Shown here piece by piece: positions 1 through 8,838 of a DNA stretch of 54,167 bases. A model generated the notes under the pieces. The model saw only the letters and a program-made list of their open reading frames with translations. It was not told the DNA's origin and searched no databases. The stretch is from contig JAQTZA010000019.1 in assembly GCA_028687995.1 (NCBI GenBank), positions 1-54,167 on the forward strand, written 5' to 3'. The position numbers and the translations under genes are program-made. Positions within the stretch are counted from its first letter, which is position 1. Every line of letters begins with the position of its first letter. Source of the stretch: Bacteroidales bacterium (GTDB lineage Bacteria; Bacteroidota; Bacteroidia; Bacteroidales; UBA7332).

Positions 1-81
1 ATAGCCTTGATTGTACAGTTCTACTACCCTTATTCGTTCTGAATAGCTGTGCTTAAGATTCTTTCGCTTACAATTTTCCAT
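1..81 (-). CDS. IS3-type transposase OrfA, N-terminal 27 residues only (runs off the window)
   Basis: An ATG at 79-81 on the minus strand opens a frame that stays open to the window edge. The 27 visible residues begin MENCKRKN and continue with SERIRVVELYNQGY. The basic start followed by R-x-x-V-V-E-L-Y-x-x-G-Y is what the first helices of the helix-turn-helix domain of IS3/IS150 OrfA proteins look like. The hairpin and T-run directly upstream fit an IS end. Whether the full gene is intact cannot be seen. Confidence 0.65.
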   Translation of the reverse strand, partial: MENCKRKNLKHSYSERIRVVELYNQGY

Positions 82-119
82 AAAAAGACCCCAAAAGTTT
101 TGTGTCTAACTTTTGGGGT
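82..119 (-). terminator. Hairpin plus T-run between the IS end and the transposase start
   Basis: A perfect 12-bp inverted repeat (88-99 with 108-119, 8-nt loop) is followed on the minus strand by CTTTTT and then the transposase ATG. This looks like an intrinsic terminator that would stop transcription arriving from the neighbouring minus-strand gene before it enters the transposase. Such protection against read-through is known for several IS elements; its action here is inferred. Confidence 0.6.
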
Positions 120-163
120 ACAGTTCACAAATCTGAGTCGCTTTTTCTATTCTATCATGTCAA

Positions 164-191
164 CTTATAACTTATAATTTATAACTTATAA
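164..191. repeat. Four tandem 7-bp units of YTTATAA
   Basis: Four head-to-tail copies of CTTATAA or TTTATAA lie between the IS end and the stop codon of the dehydrogenase gene. It is a small AT-rich microsatellite with no visible function. It could be slippage-prone, or a left-over of the IS insertion target. Confidence 0.6.
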
Positions 192-197
192 CTCAAT

Positions 198-1400
198 CTA
201 CACTTCCAAATCCAATCCGTGCACTTCGTGCCAAGGCAATCCGTGGATGTTGAGTGCTTCCATAAACGGATCGGGATTGAACTCCTCTACGTTGTAAACG
301 CCCGCCTTTTTCCATTCGCCTTTAAGGAACATCATTGCGCCAATCATAGCAGGCACACCAGTGGTGTAGCTCACACCTTGCGCACCAGTCTCTTCGTACG
401 AGGCCTTGTGGCTACAGTTGTTATAGACATAGTAAGTCACCTCTTTACCATCCTTCACGCCTTTGATGCGGCAACCGATAGAAGTTTCGCCAGTATAGTT
501 TTCGCCCAAATCGCCCGGATTAGGCAATGTTGCTTTCAGGAATTGAATCGGAACAATCTCCACGCCGTTGTACATAATCGGCACGATGCTCGCCATACCG
601 ATGTTTTGAATCACGCGCAGGTGAGTCAAGTATTCTTGACCAAACGTCATCCAGAAACGAGCGCGTTTGATGGTTGGGAAGTTCTTTACCAGCGACTCCA
701 ACTCTTCGTGATAAATCACATACGACTCTTTCGGGCCGATGTTTGGATAGCTGATTGGTTGGTGTATCTCGTGCGGTTCGGTAACGATCCATTGACCGTT
801 CTCCCAATATTTTCCTTTTTGAGTGACCTCGCGAATGTTGATTTCGGGGTTGAAATTGGTGGCAAATGCCTTGCCGTGGTCTCCGGCGTTGCAATCGACG
901 ATGTCGAGGTAGTGCATTTCGTCGAAATGGTGCTTCGCAGCATAAGCCGTGTAAACGCCTGACACACCCGGGTCAAATCCGCAACCAAGAATCGCTGTCA
1001 AACCAGCTTTTTCAAACTTTTCGCGGTAAGCCCATTGCCAGCTGTATTCGAATTTCGCTTCGTCGATTGGCTCGTAGTTAGCGGTATCGAGGTAGTTGAC
1101 ACCCGCTTCGAGGCAAGCGTCCATGATGGTGAGATCCTGATAAGGAAGCGCCACGTTGATCACCAACTCCGGACGGAAATCGTTGAACAAGGCCACCAAT
1201 TCCGGCACGTTGTCTGCATCTACCTTGGCGGTTTTGAGGCTCGTACCTGTTTTGGCAAGCACCGCAGCAGCGATGTCGTCGCACTTCGAGAGCGTGCGGC
1301 TCGCCAATAAAATATCTGTGAAAACATCAGGGTTTTGAGCCACTTTATGCGCTACAACGGTGCCGACTCCTCCGGCTCCAATGATGATAACTTTTCCCAT
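198..1400 (-). CDS. Saccharopine dehydrogenase family protein, probable carboxynorspermidine synthase
   Basis: This 400-residue cytosolic NAD(P)-dependent enzyme has an N-terminal Rossmann fold with the glycine-rich motif IIGAGGVGTVVAHK at residues 5-18. The family's conserved region LGCGFDPGVSG lies near residue 140, and the C-terminal half fits the substrate domain. Bacteroidetes proteins of this type and length usually act as carboxynorspermidine (or carboxyspermidine) dehydrogenase, condensing aspartate semialdehyde with a diamine in the alternative spermidine pathway. The partner decarboxylase gene (nspC) is not in the window. The alternative is a true saccharopine dehydrogenase of lysine metabolism, which is less likely given the length and start. 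The gene has its own -7 element about 45 bp upstream, and an IS lies just downstream of its stop. Confidence 0.8.
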   Translation of the reverse strand: MGKVIIIGAGGVGTVVAHKVAQNPDVFTDILLASRTLSKCDDIAAAVLAKTGTSLKTAKVDADNVPELVALFNDFRPELVINVALPYQDLTIMDACLEAGVNYLDTANYEPIDEAKFEYSWQWAYREKFEKAGLTAILGCGFDPGVSGVYTAYAAKHHFDEMHYLDIVDCNAGDHGKAFATNFNPEINIREVTQKGKYWENGQWIVTEPHEIHQPISYPNIGPKESYVIYHEELESLVKNFPTIKRARFWMTFGQEYLTHLRVIQNIGMASIVPIMYNGVEIVPIQFLKATLPNPGDLGENYTGETSIGCRIKGVKDGKEVTYYVYNNCSHKASYEETGAQGVSYTTGVPAMIGAMMFLKGEWKKAGVYNVEEFNPDPFMEALNIHGLPWHEVHGLDLEV

Positions 1401-1445
1401 TTTCTTTGTTATGAGTTATTATTCTATTTTGTGGATGCAAAGTAA

Positions 1446-1453
1446 CAAAATTA
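1446..1453 (-). promoter_or_regulatory. Bacteroidetes -7 element (TAATTTTG) for the dehydrogenase gene
   Basis: The minus strand reads TAATTTTG, matching the TAnnTTTG consensus of the Bacteroidetes primary sigma factor. It predicts a leader of about 40 nt. No TTTG -33 element was seen at the usual distance. Confidence 0.5.
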
Positions 1454-1502
1454 ATTTGGCAGATACAAGAAAAGTAAATTCATCAATTAATTTGGAGGAT
1501 AT

Positions 1503-2927
1503 TTATCGCAAAACAATTTTCCCTTGTTTAATCTGTTTACCATAGCCGCGTAATTGGTAGATGTAGATGCCTGCGCGAAGCTTATTGAGCGAAACGTTGG
1601 ATTTCTCGTTCCACAATTCCGATTGAACTACTGTTTTGCCATCTATGCCGATGATTTTCAAATCTGCTGGCAGCTCCGATGTGTTCACGTTAATCGTCAT
1701 CTCTTTACTCACCGACGATACCAAGACTGATGCAAATTGCACAGCATAATGTGGTTGAATTCCAGTAATCACAAGCTTCTTTCCTGTTTCTACCCCTTTT
1801 ATTTTGGAATATGGACAATAGATTATGAAATTATGAAACACTCCATCACCGCATTGGTAATATGGGCCACCAATATATTTGGAATATACGTCATTTCTTG
1901 CTCCGCAACCTTCTCCAATCATGGCGATATTGCCATAATTACCACCATCCTCCGATGTTTGAAATAATGAAAAATTTGAGTCAACAAATTTAGAGGCTCC
2001 ATCACTATAGTTATGGTTATAAATCACATAATCTTTGTAATAAACGCCTGGATAATTGTCGAAATTAGGAATAGGTTCGATTGTTTCGAAAATGGTGTCA
2101 TGTCGGTATTTCATAACATAAGGATCGCTCCCAATTTTTGTAGAGTCTAAAGTAAAGTGTTCTATTTTGAAATGTATCGTATCATTCGTTGTCCATTTTT
2201 GCAAATATTTTTTGATTGTCAAATGAAACTCACGATAGGGTGTTGTCCCTGGGTAGGTATTTCCGCCAGCAACCACTTGATGCACTTCGTCCCCAACATC
2301 CATTCCCCAAACCTCTTTCCACGTCAGGTTTTGTTGACCCAGTGTAGGATTCGTCATACCAGCCAATCCAATTTCTGTTTGATAAGTCGGAAACTCTTCG
2401 AAAGAAAAAGCAGAAATAAGTCCAAAATTCTTACTGATTTTTAGTTGTTTGCTATTCCATTTATAGAACGAGGAGGCATCGTCTGTGTAAGTTAACTTTA
2501 TTGTTTTAACTGAATCAACTTGATTCTCCAGAACCTTCTCATTTGTTATCGCTGTCACCTCTGCTAGTAGCGTTAATCCTGTCGATGATGTGTGCATCAC
2601 CCATTTCTCTCCAACTTTAGCATTTGAAATTATAAGAAATGTATCATTTCTCGTGATGATAAAATTATCTCCATTTGCTTTTTGGATAATGCATTTGCCT
2701 AAAGGTGTGGATTTGAGTGGATATCTCCCATCGCCTAATCTAAAAAATACAGGTTTAGGGTATATAGTTGTGTCGTTTCCTTCGATTGCGAGAGAATCAA
2801 CAAGAAAACCGAATGAATCGTAGGTGGAAAAAAGCAAATCACTTCCGAGTCGAATCGGTTTATAGTTGAATGCACTTGTATTCACGAAAAATATCGAAAT
2901 AAAGGCGGCTAAAAGTAGATTTTTCAT
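1503..2927 (-). CDS. Secreted protein with T9SS C-terminal sorting domain, function unknown
   Basis: The 474-residue product starts MKNLLLAAFISIFF and has a signal peptide ending near the SA-FN junction. An upstream in-frame start adding six residues is possible, but the chosen one gives a standard signal peptide. The last 75 or so residues form a type IX secretion sorting domain: a strand-rich stretch, a G-x-Y-I-Y-Q-L core (GIYIYQL) and the terminal segment KIVLR. The middle is beta-rich and unrecognised, with no catalytic motif that I can see. It should pass the inner membrane by Sec, cross the outer membrane by T9SS and end at the surface or outside. A TATCTTTG -7 element lies upstream, so it is probably transcribed alone. 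Confidence 0.75.
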   Translation of the reverse strand: MKNLLLAAFISIFFVNTSAFNYKPIRLGSDLLFSTYDSFGFLVDSLAIEGNDTTIYPKPVFFRLGDGRYPLKSTPLGKCIIQKANGDNFIITRNDTFLIISNAKVGEKWVMHTSSTGLTLLAEVTAITNEKVLENQVDSVKTIKLTYTDDASSFYKWNSKQLKISKNFGLISAFSFEEFPTYQTEIGLAGMTNPTLGQQNLTWKEVWGMDVGDEVHQVVAGGNTYPGTTPYREFHLTIKKYLQKWTTNDTIHFKIEHFTLDSTKIGSDPYVMKYRHDTIFETIEPIPNFDNYPGVYYKDYVIYNHNYSDGASKFVDSNFSLFQTSEDGGNYGNIAMIGEGCGARNDVYSKYIGGPYYQCGDGVFHNFIIYCPYSKIKGVETGKKLVITGIQPHYAVQFASVLVSSVSKEMTINVNTSELPADLKIIGIDGKTVVQSELWNEKSNVSLNKLRAGIYIYQLRGYGKQIKQGKIVLR

Positions 2928-2971
2928 GGCGTTTGGTTTTAGCAAGTTGTAATGGAAGACATAAATATGAA

Positions 2972-2979
2972 CAAAGATA
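2972..2979 (-). promoter_or_regulatory. -7 element (TATCTTTG) for the T9SS cargo gene
   Basis: The minus strand shows TATCTTTG, a full match to TAnnTTTG, about 45 bp upstream of the chosen start. No matching -33 TTTG is visible. Confidence 0.45.
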
Positions 2980-3069
2980 ACTTACTTCAGTGTATTTTGA
3001 ATATAATTTCATTTTTTTTGAAGAAAATTATTGAGCCTTTCATCAACTGCTGACACGAGTTTTAAACTC

Positions 3070-5286
3070 TTATTCTGCAGTTACCTCCAACACAACGCTG
3101 GTACGATGCTGATTCAAATCTGGATTAAATCCATTTTTTATCAAGAAATCGCCGCTGAATGCAGTTTGATTCTTTAGTGTAGATGACTTTCCGGGGAACA
3201 GATTGATTTCTTTAACAGTGTATTTTTTTGTGGGATCCAGACCGATTAATTTGATTGGTGTGGGTGAAAGGGTGATGTCAAAACGATTTGAAACAACGTA
3301 ATTGAATACAACTGCTTTGGATTTATCCCCATTCACAAACATCAACGATGCATACGGATTTTCGTCTGGTGATGCCAACCGATGCAAATCGCCGTGCCAC
3401 ACAAGGTCTTTGAACGAATCGTAGGTTTTAAGGGCTTGTTGGCTGAATTTCAGCTCATTTTCAGATAAATTATTTACCACAATATCGTAACCCATTTTGC
3501 CCATCATCGCTACATCGGTTCTGTATTTTAGGCTCACTTTGCTCCAATCGGTAATGTGATTGCACGATGCAATGGCTGGATAAAAATAGCTGTAATTCCA
3601 CTGAATAAACACGCGCTCCAGTGGGTCGGTATTGTCAGAAGGCCAGTATTCGGTGAAGTATTTCAACGCTTCGTAATCTACTCGACCACCGCCACCAGAG
3701 CAAAGCATCATTGGCACGGTAGGATAAGCTGAGCGCACTCGCTCCAAAACGTTATATAATCCTCGAACATAATCCACATAAAGTTGCGACTGTTTCTGAT
3801 TTGTTTTCTGCAAATAAGTCGATTGTGCATTGAAGATAACCGAATTGCAATCCCATTTTATAAAAGCAATTCCTGGGTTTTTGCTCAATAAGTTATTCAT
3901 TATTCCGAAAACGTAATCCTGAACCTGTGGATTGGATAGATCAAGGACTAGTTGATTTCTGAAATAGTGCTCCGGACGTTCGCTTTGACGAATCACCCAG
4001 TCGGGATGAGTTTCGTATAACTCAGACTTTGGATTTACCATCTCTGGCTCCACCCAAATTCCAAATTTGATTCCGGCATTTGCTGCTTCTTTTACCAGAT
4101 AACTAATGCCATCGGGCAGTTTTTTCGCATTTGGTTTCCAATCTCCGAGTCCAGCGCGATCGTTATTACGAGGATACTTATTTGCAAACCATCCATCGTC
4201 AAGTAAAAACAGATCAACCCCCAGTTTCTTACCATCCGCAAATAGGGCTACTAATTTTTCTTGGTCAAAGTCGAAATAGGTAGCTTCCCAATTGTTGAGT
4301 AAAGTAAGTCGAGAGCCATTGCCATCCAAAATTCTGTAATTGCATGCCCAGCGGTGCAATTGACGACTAGCTTCGCCAATTCCTTTATCGGAGAAAGTCC
4401 AAATAAACGATGGCGTTTTAAACTCTTTTCCGGTAGCCAATGGATATTCCGATTGGAAAGGGTTGATTCCCGATATTACACGCAAGTTATGAGAAGGATC
4501 GACCTCAAAATCCATTCTGAAATTTCCAGACCAAGCCAGAGTTCCAAGTATTACTTTTCCATCATTTTCTGTGGCGGGCTTGTCAAGAGACAACATAAAA
4601 ACAGGGTGTTCAAATAGATTGGCGCGTGTCCCCAATTTCGAATCAATCGTTTTGATTCCGTGGGTTAACATGGTTTGCTCGGGTTTCATTTCACGAGCCC
4701 AAGCACCATGAAAATGAGTGAGATAGTAGTTTTTAGCGATAAAACTAAGATTGGCAGAAGCGTATTTCTGCATCGTAAAAGGTCCTTTTTCGTGGTTGGT
4801 AATCACCGACCATTGCTCGATAACATCTTCGTCGATATACACTTTCAGAATCAATTCTACTGTAGTTTTATATACAGGATCTTGGAGAATGATCGAAACT
4901 ATTTTAATATCCGGAGTAGTCTGTTGAACGGTGTGTGAGACGTATTGCAATTCGGTCGAAACATTGCCATCGGAATGAGTGATGGTAAGTGCCGGTTCTA
5001 GTAGGTTCCATGTTCCAGCAGGAGTGTAGGCATGGTTCGAAATTGCTCCGTTACCATCCGCTTGATTGTTCTGGCTGCTGATAAGTTTATAATCGTCGCG
5101 ATCTGCCAGTTTTGCTCCGAAATAGGTCATCAACAAGCGCTTGTCCGCGTCTGTTTGCAACAAGAGCGCATTGTGAGCCGTTTCAACAGGAATGATCACC
5201 AAATCATTTGCTTTAGAGCTTAATATTGACATTAAACCTAATAGTAGGAATAAACCCTTTGCGTAGAAATTAAATTGTGTTTTCAT
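3070..5286 (-). CDS. Alpha-galactosidase, glycoside hydrolase family 36
   Basis: The protein has 738 residues, the usual size for GH36, with a signal peptide (residues 1 to about 26), so it acts in the periplasm or outside the cytoplasm. An N-terminal beta-supersandwich (about 30-310) precedes a (beta/alpha)8 barrel containing LLDDGWF near 361 and GIWVEPEMVNP near 409. The nucleophile is Asp479 in FIKWDCN and the acid/base is Asp537 in CSGGGGRVDY, both typical of the family. It cleaves terminal alpha-1,6-galactose from raffinose-type oligosaccharides or galactomannan side chains. No SusC/D or other glycosidase gene adjoins it, so it looks like a lone degradative enzyme. It lies 27 bp downstream of the editing-protein gene and may share its promoter. 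Confidence 0.93.
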   Translation of the reverse strand: MKTQFNFYAKGLFLLLGLMSILSSKANDLVIIPVETAHNALLLQTDADKRLLMTYFGAKLADRDDYKLISSQNNQADGNGAISNHAYTPAGTWNLLEPALTITHSDGNVSTELQYVSHTVQQTTPDIKIVSIILQDPVYKTTVELILKVYIDEDVIEQWSVITNHEKGPFTMQKYASANLSFIAKNYYLTHFHGAWAREMKPEQTMLTHGIKTIDSKLGTRANLFEHPVFMLSLDKPATENDGKVILGTLAWSGNFRMDFEVDPSHNLRVISGINPFQSEYPLATGKEFKTPSFIWTFSDKGIGEASRQLHRWACNYRILDGNGSRLTLLNNWEATYFDFDQEKLVALFADGKKLGVDLFLLDDGWFANKYPRNNDRAGLGDWKPNAKKLPDGISYLVKEAANAGIKFGIWVEPEMVNPKSELYETHPDWVIRQSERPEHYFRNQLVLDLSNPQVQDYVFGIMNNLLSKNPGIAFIKWDCNSVIFNAQSTYLQKTNQKQSQLYVDYVRGLYNVLERVRSAYPTVPMMLCSGGGGRVDYEALKYFTEYWPSDNTDPLERVFIQWNYSYFYPAIASCNHITDWSKVSLKYRTDVAMMGKMGYDIVVNNLSENELKFSQQALKTYDSFKDLVWHGDLHRLASPDENPYASLMFVNGDKSKAVVFNYVVSNRFDITLSPTPIKLIGLDPTKKYTVKEINLFPGKSSTLKNQTAFSGDFLIKNGFNPDLNQHRTSVVLEVTAE

Positions 5287-5313
5287 GGAGTGTCGGTATT
5301 TCGTATAGTTAAG

Positions 5314-5757
5314 CTACAACACTTTAAACCGCAACCTCAGTCGTCCTTCTTCAAAATCCCAATTGAGCATTTTAAACGTTCCGATTTCGGAGGTGTTTTG
5401 CACATGCTGTCCGATGCAGGCACAAGAGTCGTAATCGCCCACACGAATAATGCGGATGGTGTCGCCCACTTGGTCGGGGAGTTTGCTGAGGTCAACAATC
5501 TTCGCAGCTTCTTCGAGTGAAACAAAGTCGATGGTGACAGGGTAACGCTTCGCTATCTCTTCGTTTACCAGACGTTCCACTTCCTGCATTTGCGCTTCGG
5601 TGGGTGCTTCCGATAGAAAATAGTCGCACTTGCTTTTTTTTCGTTCTATGTGCGCATTTATCGAACGTTTGCATCCAAACATGCGAATCATCGTTTGATT
5701 GAGAATGTGCTCGGCGGTGTGCATCGGTTCGCAATAATCTTTCTTGGGTTCGTCCAT
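5314..5757 (-). CDS. Small alanyl-tRNA editing-type protein (AlaX-like, SAD domain)
   Basis: This 147-residue cytosolic protein carries the second additional domain (SAD) of alanyl/threonyl-tRNA synthetases. Its Zn-binding pair is His13 and His17 (HTAEH), and the second half of the site is the C-x-C-x3-H run in CACIGQH. Free-standing AlaX proteins remove serine or glycine wrongly loaded on tRNA-Ala. This one is very short and lacks the N-terminal beta-barrel of larger AlaX types, so a different tRNA or substrate is possible. The start at 5757 is preferred over an in-frame codon at 5805, because a promoter-like TATTTTTG lies inside that extension. It precedes the alpha-galactosidase gene by 27 bp. 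Confidence 0.75.
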   Translation of the reverse strand: MDEPKKDYCEPMHTAEHILNQTMIRMFGCKRSINAHIERKKSKCDYFLSEAPTEAQMQEVERLVNEEIAKRYPVTIDFVSLEEAAKIVDLSKLPDQVGDTIRIIRVGDYDSCACIGQHVQNTSEIGTFKMLNWDFEEGRLRLRFKVL

Positions 5758-5784
5758 AACACTATATTTCAATATTGAATGATG

Positions 5785-5819
5785 CAAAAATAGGAAGAAA
5801 AGCACCTATACGACTCAAA
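5785..5819 (-). promoter_or_regulatory. Promoter of the editing-protein gene (TTTG / TATTTTTG)
   Basis: On the minus strand a TATTTTTG -7 element (5785-5792) is preceded by TTTG (5816-5819) with a 23-bp spacer, slightly long for Bacteroidetes. The leader would be about 20 nt, which supports the start codon at 5757. Confidence 0.5.
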
Positions 5820-5865
5820 GAACCGAATTTAATCCGAAAAAAGAATGACATATTATCGAAATAGC

Positions 5866-5873
5866 TAACTTTG
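5866..5873 (+). promoter_or_regulatory. -7 element (TAACTTTG) of panB
   Basis: TAACTTTG matches TAnnTTTG and lies 22 bp before the panB start, giving a leader of roughly 15 nt. It is divergent from the promoter at 5785-5819. No clear -33 TTTG was found. Confidence 0.55.
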
Positions 5874-5895
5874 CCCAATAAATAAACAGGAAGTT

Positions 5896-6714
5896 ATGTC
5901 AACCTATTCAGAAAATATACGAAAAGTGACCACCCATCGTCTCATTGAGATGAAAAAGAGAGGTGAGAAAATCTCCATGCTGACAGCTTATGATTACTCC
6001 ATGGCGAAACTCATTGATGCTGCCGGGATGGATGTTATTTTAGTAGGTGATTCAGCATCAAATGTGATGGCGGGAAATTATACCACATTGCCAATGACGC
6101 TGAATCAAATGATATATCACGGTGCAGCAGTAACCAAAGCGGTGAAACGTGCACACGTGGTCGTTGATATGCCTTTTGGCTCCTATCAAGGAAATTCTCG
6201 AGAAGCATTGGCTTCAGCCATTCGTATCATGAAAGAGACCTACGCTGATTCTGTGAAAATGGAAGGCGGATCTGAGATTCGTGAGTCAGTGGAACGAATT
6301 CTGAGTGCCGGTATTCCCGTAATGGGACACCTCGGATTGATGCCTCAGTCTATTAATAAATATGGAACATACACCGTTCGAGCAAAAGAGGAGAGTGAAG
6401 CAAATAAATTGATTGAAGATGCGCTATTATTGCAAGAGATTGGCTGTTTTGCCATTGTTTTGGAAAAAATACCAGCAGAATTAGCAGAGCGTGTCGCCAA
6501 AGAGCTAACTATTCCAATTATTGGTATTGGTGCTGGTGGAGGAGTAGATGGACAAGTGCTCGTGATGCACGATATGTTAGGTTTCGACCGCCATTTTTCA
6601 CCTCGGTTTCTACGTCGTTACGCCAATCTTTCAGACATTATTACCGAGGCAGTACAACACTACATCAAGGATGTTAAGTCACAAGACTTTCCGAATGAAA
6701 CAGAACAATATTAA
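5896..6714 (+). CDS. panB: 3-methyl-2-oxobutanoate hydroxymethyltransferase (pantothenate synthesis)
   Basis: This 272-residue cytosolic enzyme transfers a hydroxymethyl group from methylenetetrahydrofolate to alpha-ketoisovalerate, giving ketopantoate, the first committed step to pantothenate and coenzyme A. The family's landmarks are all present: [17 protein letters not shown] near the N-terminus, [11 protein letters not shown] around residue 51, [10 protein letters not shown] near 92, [11 protein letters not shown] near 142, and the [16 protein letters not shown] loop near 210. Metal-binding aspartates sit in the GDS and DMPFG motifs. Length and motif spacing are standard. The gene stands alone with its own promoter and a strong terminator; panC is not in the window. 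Confidence 0.97.
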   Translation: MSTYSENIRKVTTHRLIEMKKRGEKISMLTAYDYSMAKLIDAAGMDVILVGDSASNVMAGNYTTLPMTLNQMIYHGAAVTKAVKRAHVVVDMPFGSYQGNSREALASAIRIMKETYADSVKMEGGSEIRESVERILSAGIPVMGHLGLMPQSINKYGTYTVRAKEESEANKLIEDALLLQEIGCFAIVLEKIPAELAERVAKELTIPIIGIGAGGGVDGQVLVMHDMLGFDRHFSPRFLRRYANLSDIITEAVQHYIKDVKSQDFPNETEQY

Positions 6715-6732
6715 GATTTACATAACACAAAG

Positions 6733-6768
6733 CGGCTCAGCAAAATTATAATCTGCTGAGCCGTTTTT
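6733..6768 (+). terminator. Rho-independent terminator after panB
   Basis: A perfect 10-bp stem (CGGCTCAGCA, 6733-6742, with its complement at 6754-6763) and an 11-nt loop are followed by TTTTTG. It lies 19 bp after the panB stop and between convergent genes. Confidence 0.9.
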
Positions 6769-6812
6769 GTTTATAGTAAAAATTATCGAAATTCGAAAAA
6801 GTGTTTCAATAC

Positions 6813-8819
6813 TTAATGCATCTTGTATTCTACAAATGCCTCTATGGCTTCGTAAGATGCCAATCCTAAATCGTGATAAAGCTGCGCTGTGGCTTGGTTC
6901 CGATCCTCAGATCGTTGCCAAAATAAGCGCTCGTCATTGCCCAAGAATGGAGCACTCTCCATTTGTGATTGGTGTTTGAGAATTGAGTTTCGCTTGCGAC
7001 GCAACTGCTCTGGACTAATAGGAACCGCCATTTCGATGTGGTCAATCTCCCACTCTGCCCATGCACCTCTATACATCCAAATGCGACACTCCTTCATCCA
7101 CGCTTTAGCTTTTTGCTCATGTATCGCACTTAATGCAGCATCCAAACAAACTTTGTGAGTTCCGTGTGGATCAGCTAAATCGCCTGCCACAAATATTTGA
7201 TGAGGTTCGAGTGTTTCGAGAAGAGCTATTATTTTTAAAATATCAGCATCAGATAGTTTGCCTTTTTGCACTTTTCCTGTTTCGTAGAATGGCAGATCAA
7301 GAAAATGCACGTTCTCAGGTTTCATTCCTACAAAACGACAAGCTGCTCGTGCCTCTTCCCGTCTGATTTGACCTTTTAAATAAAGGACATCAGTAGTATC
7401 AGAATCACCAACCTGTTTCTCCTCTTTCAGAAAACGTAAAATTTTGTTGTATTTAACACGAATAGCATCGTTCTTTTCATCAAAACGATCCAATACATTG
7501 AGCATCAACGATACATAACGAATCACCTCTTCGTCTCCTACGGCAATATTGCCAGAGGTCTGGTAAGCTACATGCACATCGTGGTTTTGCTCCACCAAAC
7601 GTTGGAAAGTTCCACCCATCGAAATCACATCATCATCGGGGTGTGGACTAAAAATCAACACTCTTTTAGGATAAGGATTCGCCCGTTCAGGTCGGAAAGT
7701 ATCATCCGCATCGGGTTTTCCACCGGGCCACCCAGTAATGGTGTGTTGCAGATCATTGAAAATTTTGATATTAACATTATAGGCTGAACCGTATTGTGCC
7801 AAAAGCTCATCCAATCCATTGTGATTGTAATCTTTGTTGGTTAATTTAAGAATCGGTTTTCCGGTCTGCACACACAACCAAACAATAGCACGACGAATCA
7901 GTTTATCCGTCCATTGACAAGGACCTACCAACCAAGGATGGCTAATGCGAGTCAGGTGTTGAGCTGCACTCAAATCAATAGCCGCCATTGCATTTTTATG
8001 CAATTGCAACAAGGATGCCGGAACGTTGTCGTCTGCCTTGCCTTCTATAACCTCTTTGAGGATGCTCGATTTGTGTTCTCCCCAAGCCAACAAAATAAGT
8101 CGTTCGGCATTGAGCAATGTTGCTAAACCCATGGTAATAGCACTTGCAGGCACTTCAGAAATTGAGCTATAAAAGCGTTTCAAATCGCGTCGAGAGGCAT
8201 TGTCCAACAACATCAATCGTGTCGTTGTACTTACTTGTGAACCAGGCTCGTTATAGGCTATATTTCCTACCAAACCAACGCTAACTACCACCAGATCAAG
8301 ACCGCCATTTTGTTCTATCTGTTGCTCGTAGCGACGGCAAAAATCATACACATTGGAGCGATCGATACTGGCATCGGGAGTGTAAAAGTTTTCTGGTTTA
8401 CAATCTACTTTGTCTAATAAGTTTGTTTTGAGCAAACGAGCATTCGAATGGCGATCGCCTGTGGAAACAGGATAGAATTCCGACACATTGAAAATGACAA
8501 CGTTCGAGAAACTCAATCCTTCTTCTTTGTGCAGTCGCACCAGCTCTTCATAAACGCCTAGTGGCGTTGAGCCTCCTGACAATCCAAGTACACAGCGTTC
8601 GCCTTGCCTTTCTTTGTCACGAATTAAAGAAGCAACATCAAGTGCAATGGCTTTCGCACCTTCGTTCGCATCAGTATAGATGTCGGTACGCAGTTTTTCA
8701 TAACGAGTTTGGCGAAGGCTTTCTATCGTATCTGTGGGGCGATAATAGCGCTCGGGAGTGCGCTCCAATGTTATTTTTGAACTTAAATCGTATAGCATAG
8801 TCGTGTCTGATTTGATCAT
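6813..8819 (-). CDS. NagB-like (degenerate) / LmbE-type deacetylase fusion protein
   Basis: This 668-residue protein has two halves. Residues about 40-300 are a glucosamine-6-phosphate deaminase (NagB) fold. Residues about 385-640 are a PIG-L/LmbE metal-dependent deacetylase with the zinc motif SPHPDDD near 391 and DPHGTHK further on. In the NagB half, the positions of E. coli catalytic Asp72, Asp141 and His143 are Ser113, Val184 and Asn186; only Glu148 is kept (Glu191). Deaminase activity is therefore unlikely, while the deacetylase half looks intact. Closely similar fusions are common in Bacteroides and are often labelled NagB. I infer a role in N-acetylglucosamine-phosphate deacetylation, perhaps with the dead half binding or sensing the sugar phosphate. 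It follows nagB by 19 bp. A later start at 8798 (MLYDLSSK) is possible. Confidence 0.85.
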   Translation of the reverse strand: MIKSDTTMLYDLSSKITLERTPERYYRPTDTIESLRQTRYEKLRTDIYTDANEGAKAIALDVASLIRDKERQGERCVLGLSGGSTPLGVYEELVRLHKEEGLSFSNVVIFNVSEFYPVSTGDRHSNARLLKTNLLDKVDCKPENFYTPDASIDRSNVYDFCRRYEQQIEQNGGLDLVVVSVGLVGNIAYNEPGSQVSTTTRLMLLDNASRRDLKRFYSSISEVPASAITMGLATLLNAERLILLAWGEHKSSILKEVIEGKADDNVPASLLQLHKNAMAAIDLSAAQHLTRISHPWLVGPCQWTDKLIRRAIVWLCVQTGKPILKLTNKDYNHNGLDELLAQYGSAYNVNIKIFNDLQHTITGWPGGKPDADDTFRPERANPYPKRVLIFSPHPDDDVISMGGTFQRLVEQNHDVHVAYQTSGNIAVGDEEVIRYVSLMLNVLDRFDEKNDAIRVKYNKILRFLKEEKQVGDSDTTDVLYLKGQIRREEARAACRFVGMKPENVHFLDLPFYETGKVQKGKLSDADILKIIALLETLEPHQIFVAGDLADPHGTHKVCLDAALSAIHEQKAKAWMKECRIWMYRGAWAEWEIDHIEMAVPISPEQLRRKRNSILKHQSQMESAPFLGNDERLFWQRSEDRNQATAQLYHDLGLASYEAIEAFVEYKMH

Positions 8820-8838
8820 TTATTGAAATTGACCGTTT

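Larger units (their letters stand above)
1..127 (-). mobile_element. End of an IS3-type (IS150-like) insertion sequence, cut by the window edge
   Basis: Read on the minus strand, the element begins near position 127 with TGAACTGTACCCCAAAAGTT, which resembles the terminal inverted repeat of IS150-group IS3 elements. It continues into a short hairpin and then a transposase start codon at position 81. The rest of the element lies outside the window, so neither the other terminal repeat nor the target-site duplication can be checked. The family assignment rests on my memory of these ends and on the transposase N-terminus, not on a search. Confidence 0.7.

Noticed and set aside
164..191. Possible CRISPR-like repeat
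   Set aside because: The units are 7 bp and directly adjacent with no spacers, so this is a simple tandem repeat.
219..962. Open frame of 247 codons on the plus strand
   Set aside because: It is a mirror of the dehydrogenase gene, and its composition follows the codon bias of the opposite strand.
3057..3069. GAGTTTTAAACTC palindrome after the alpha-galactosidase stop
   Set aside because: The stem is short and AT-rich with no following T-run, so I do not call it a terminator.
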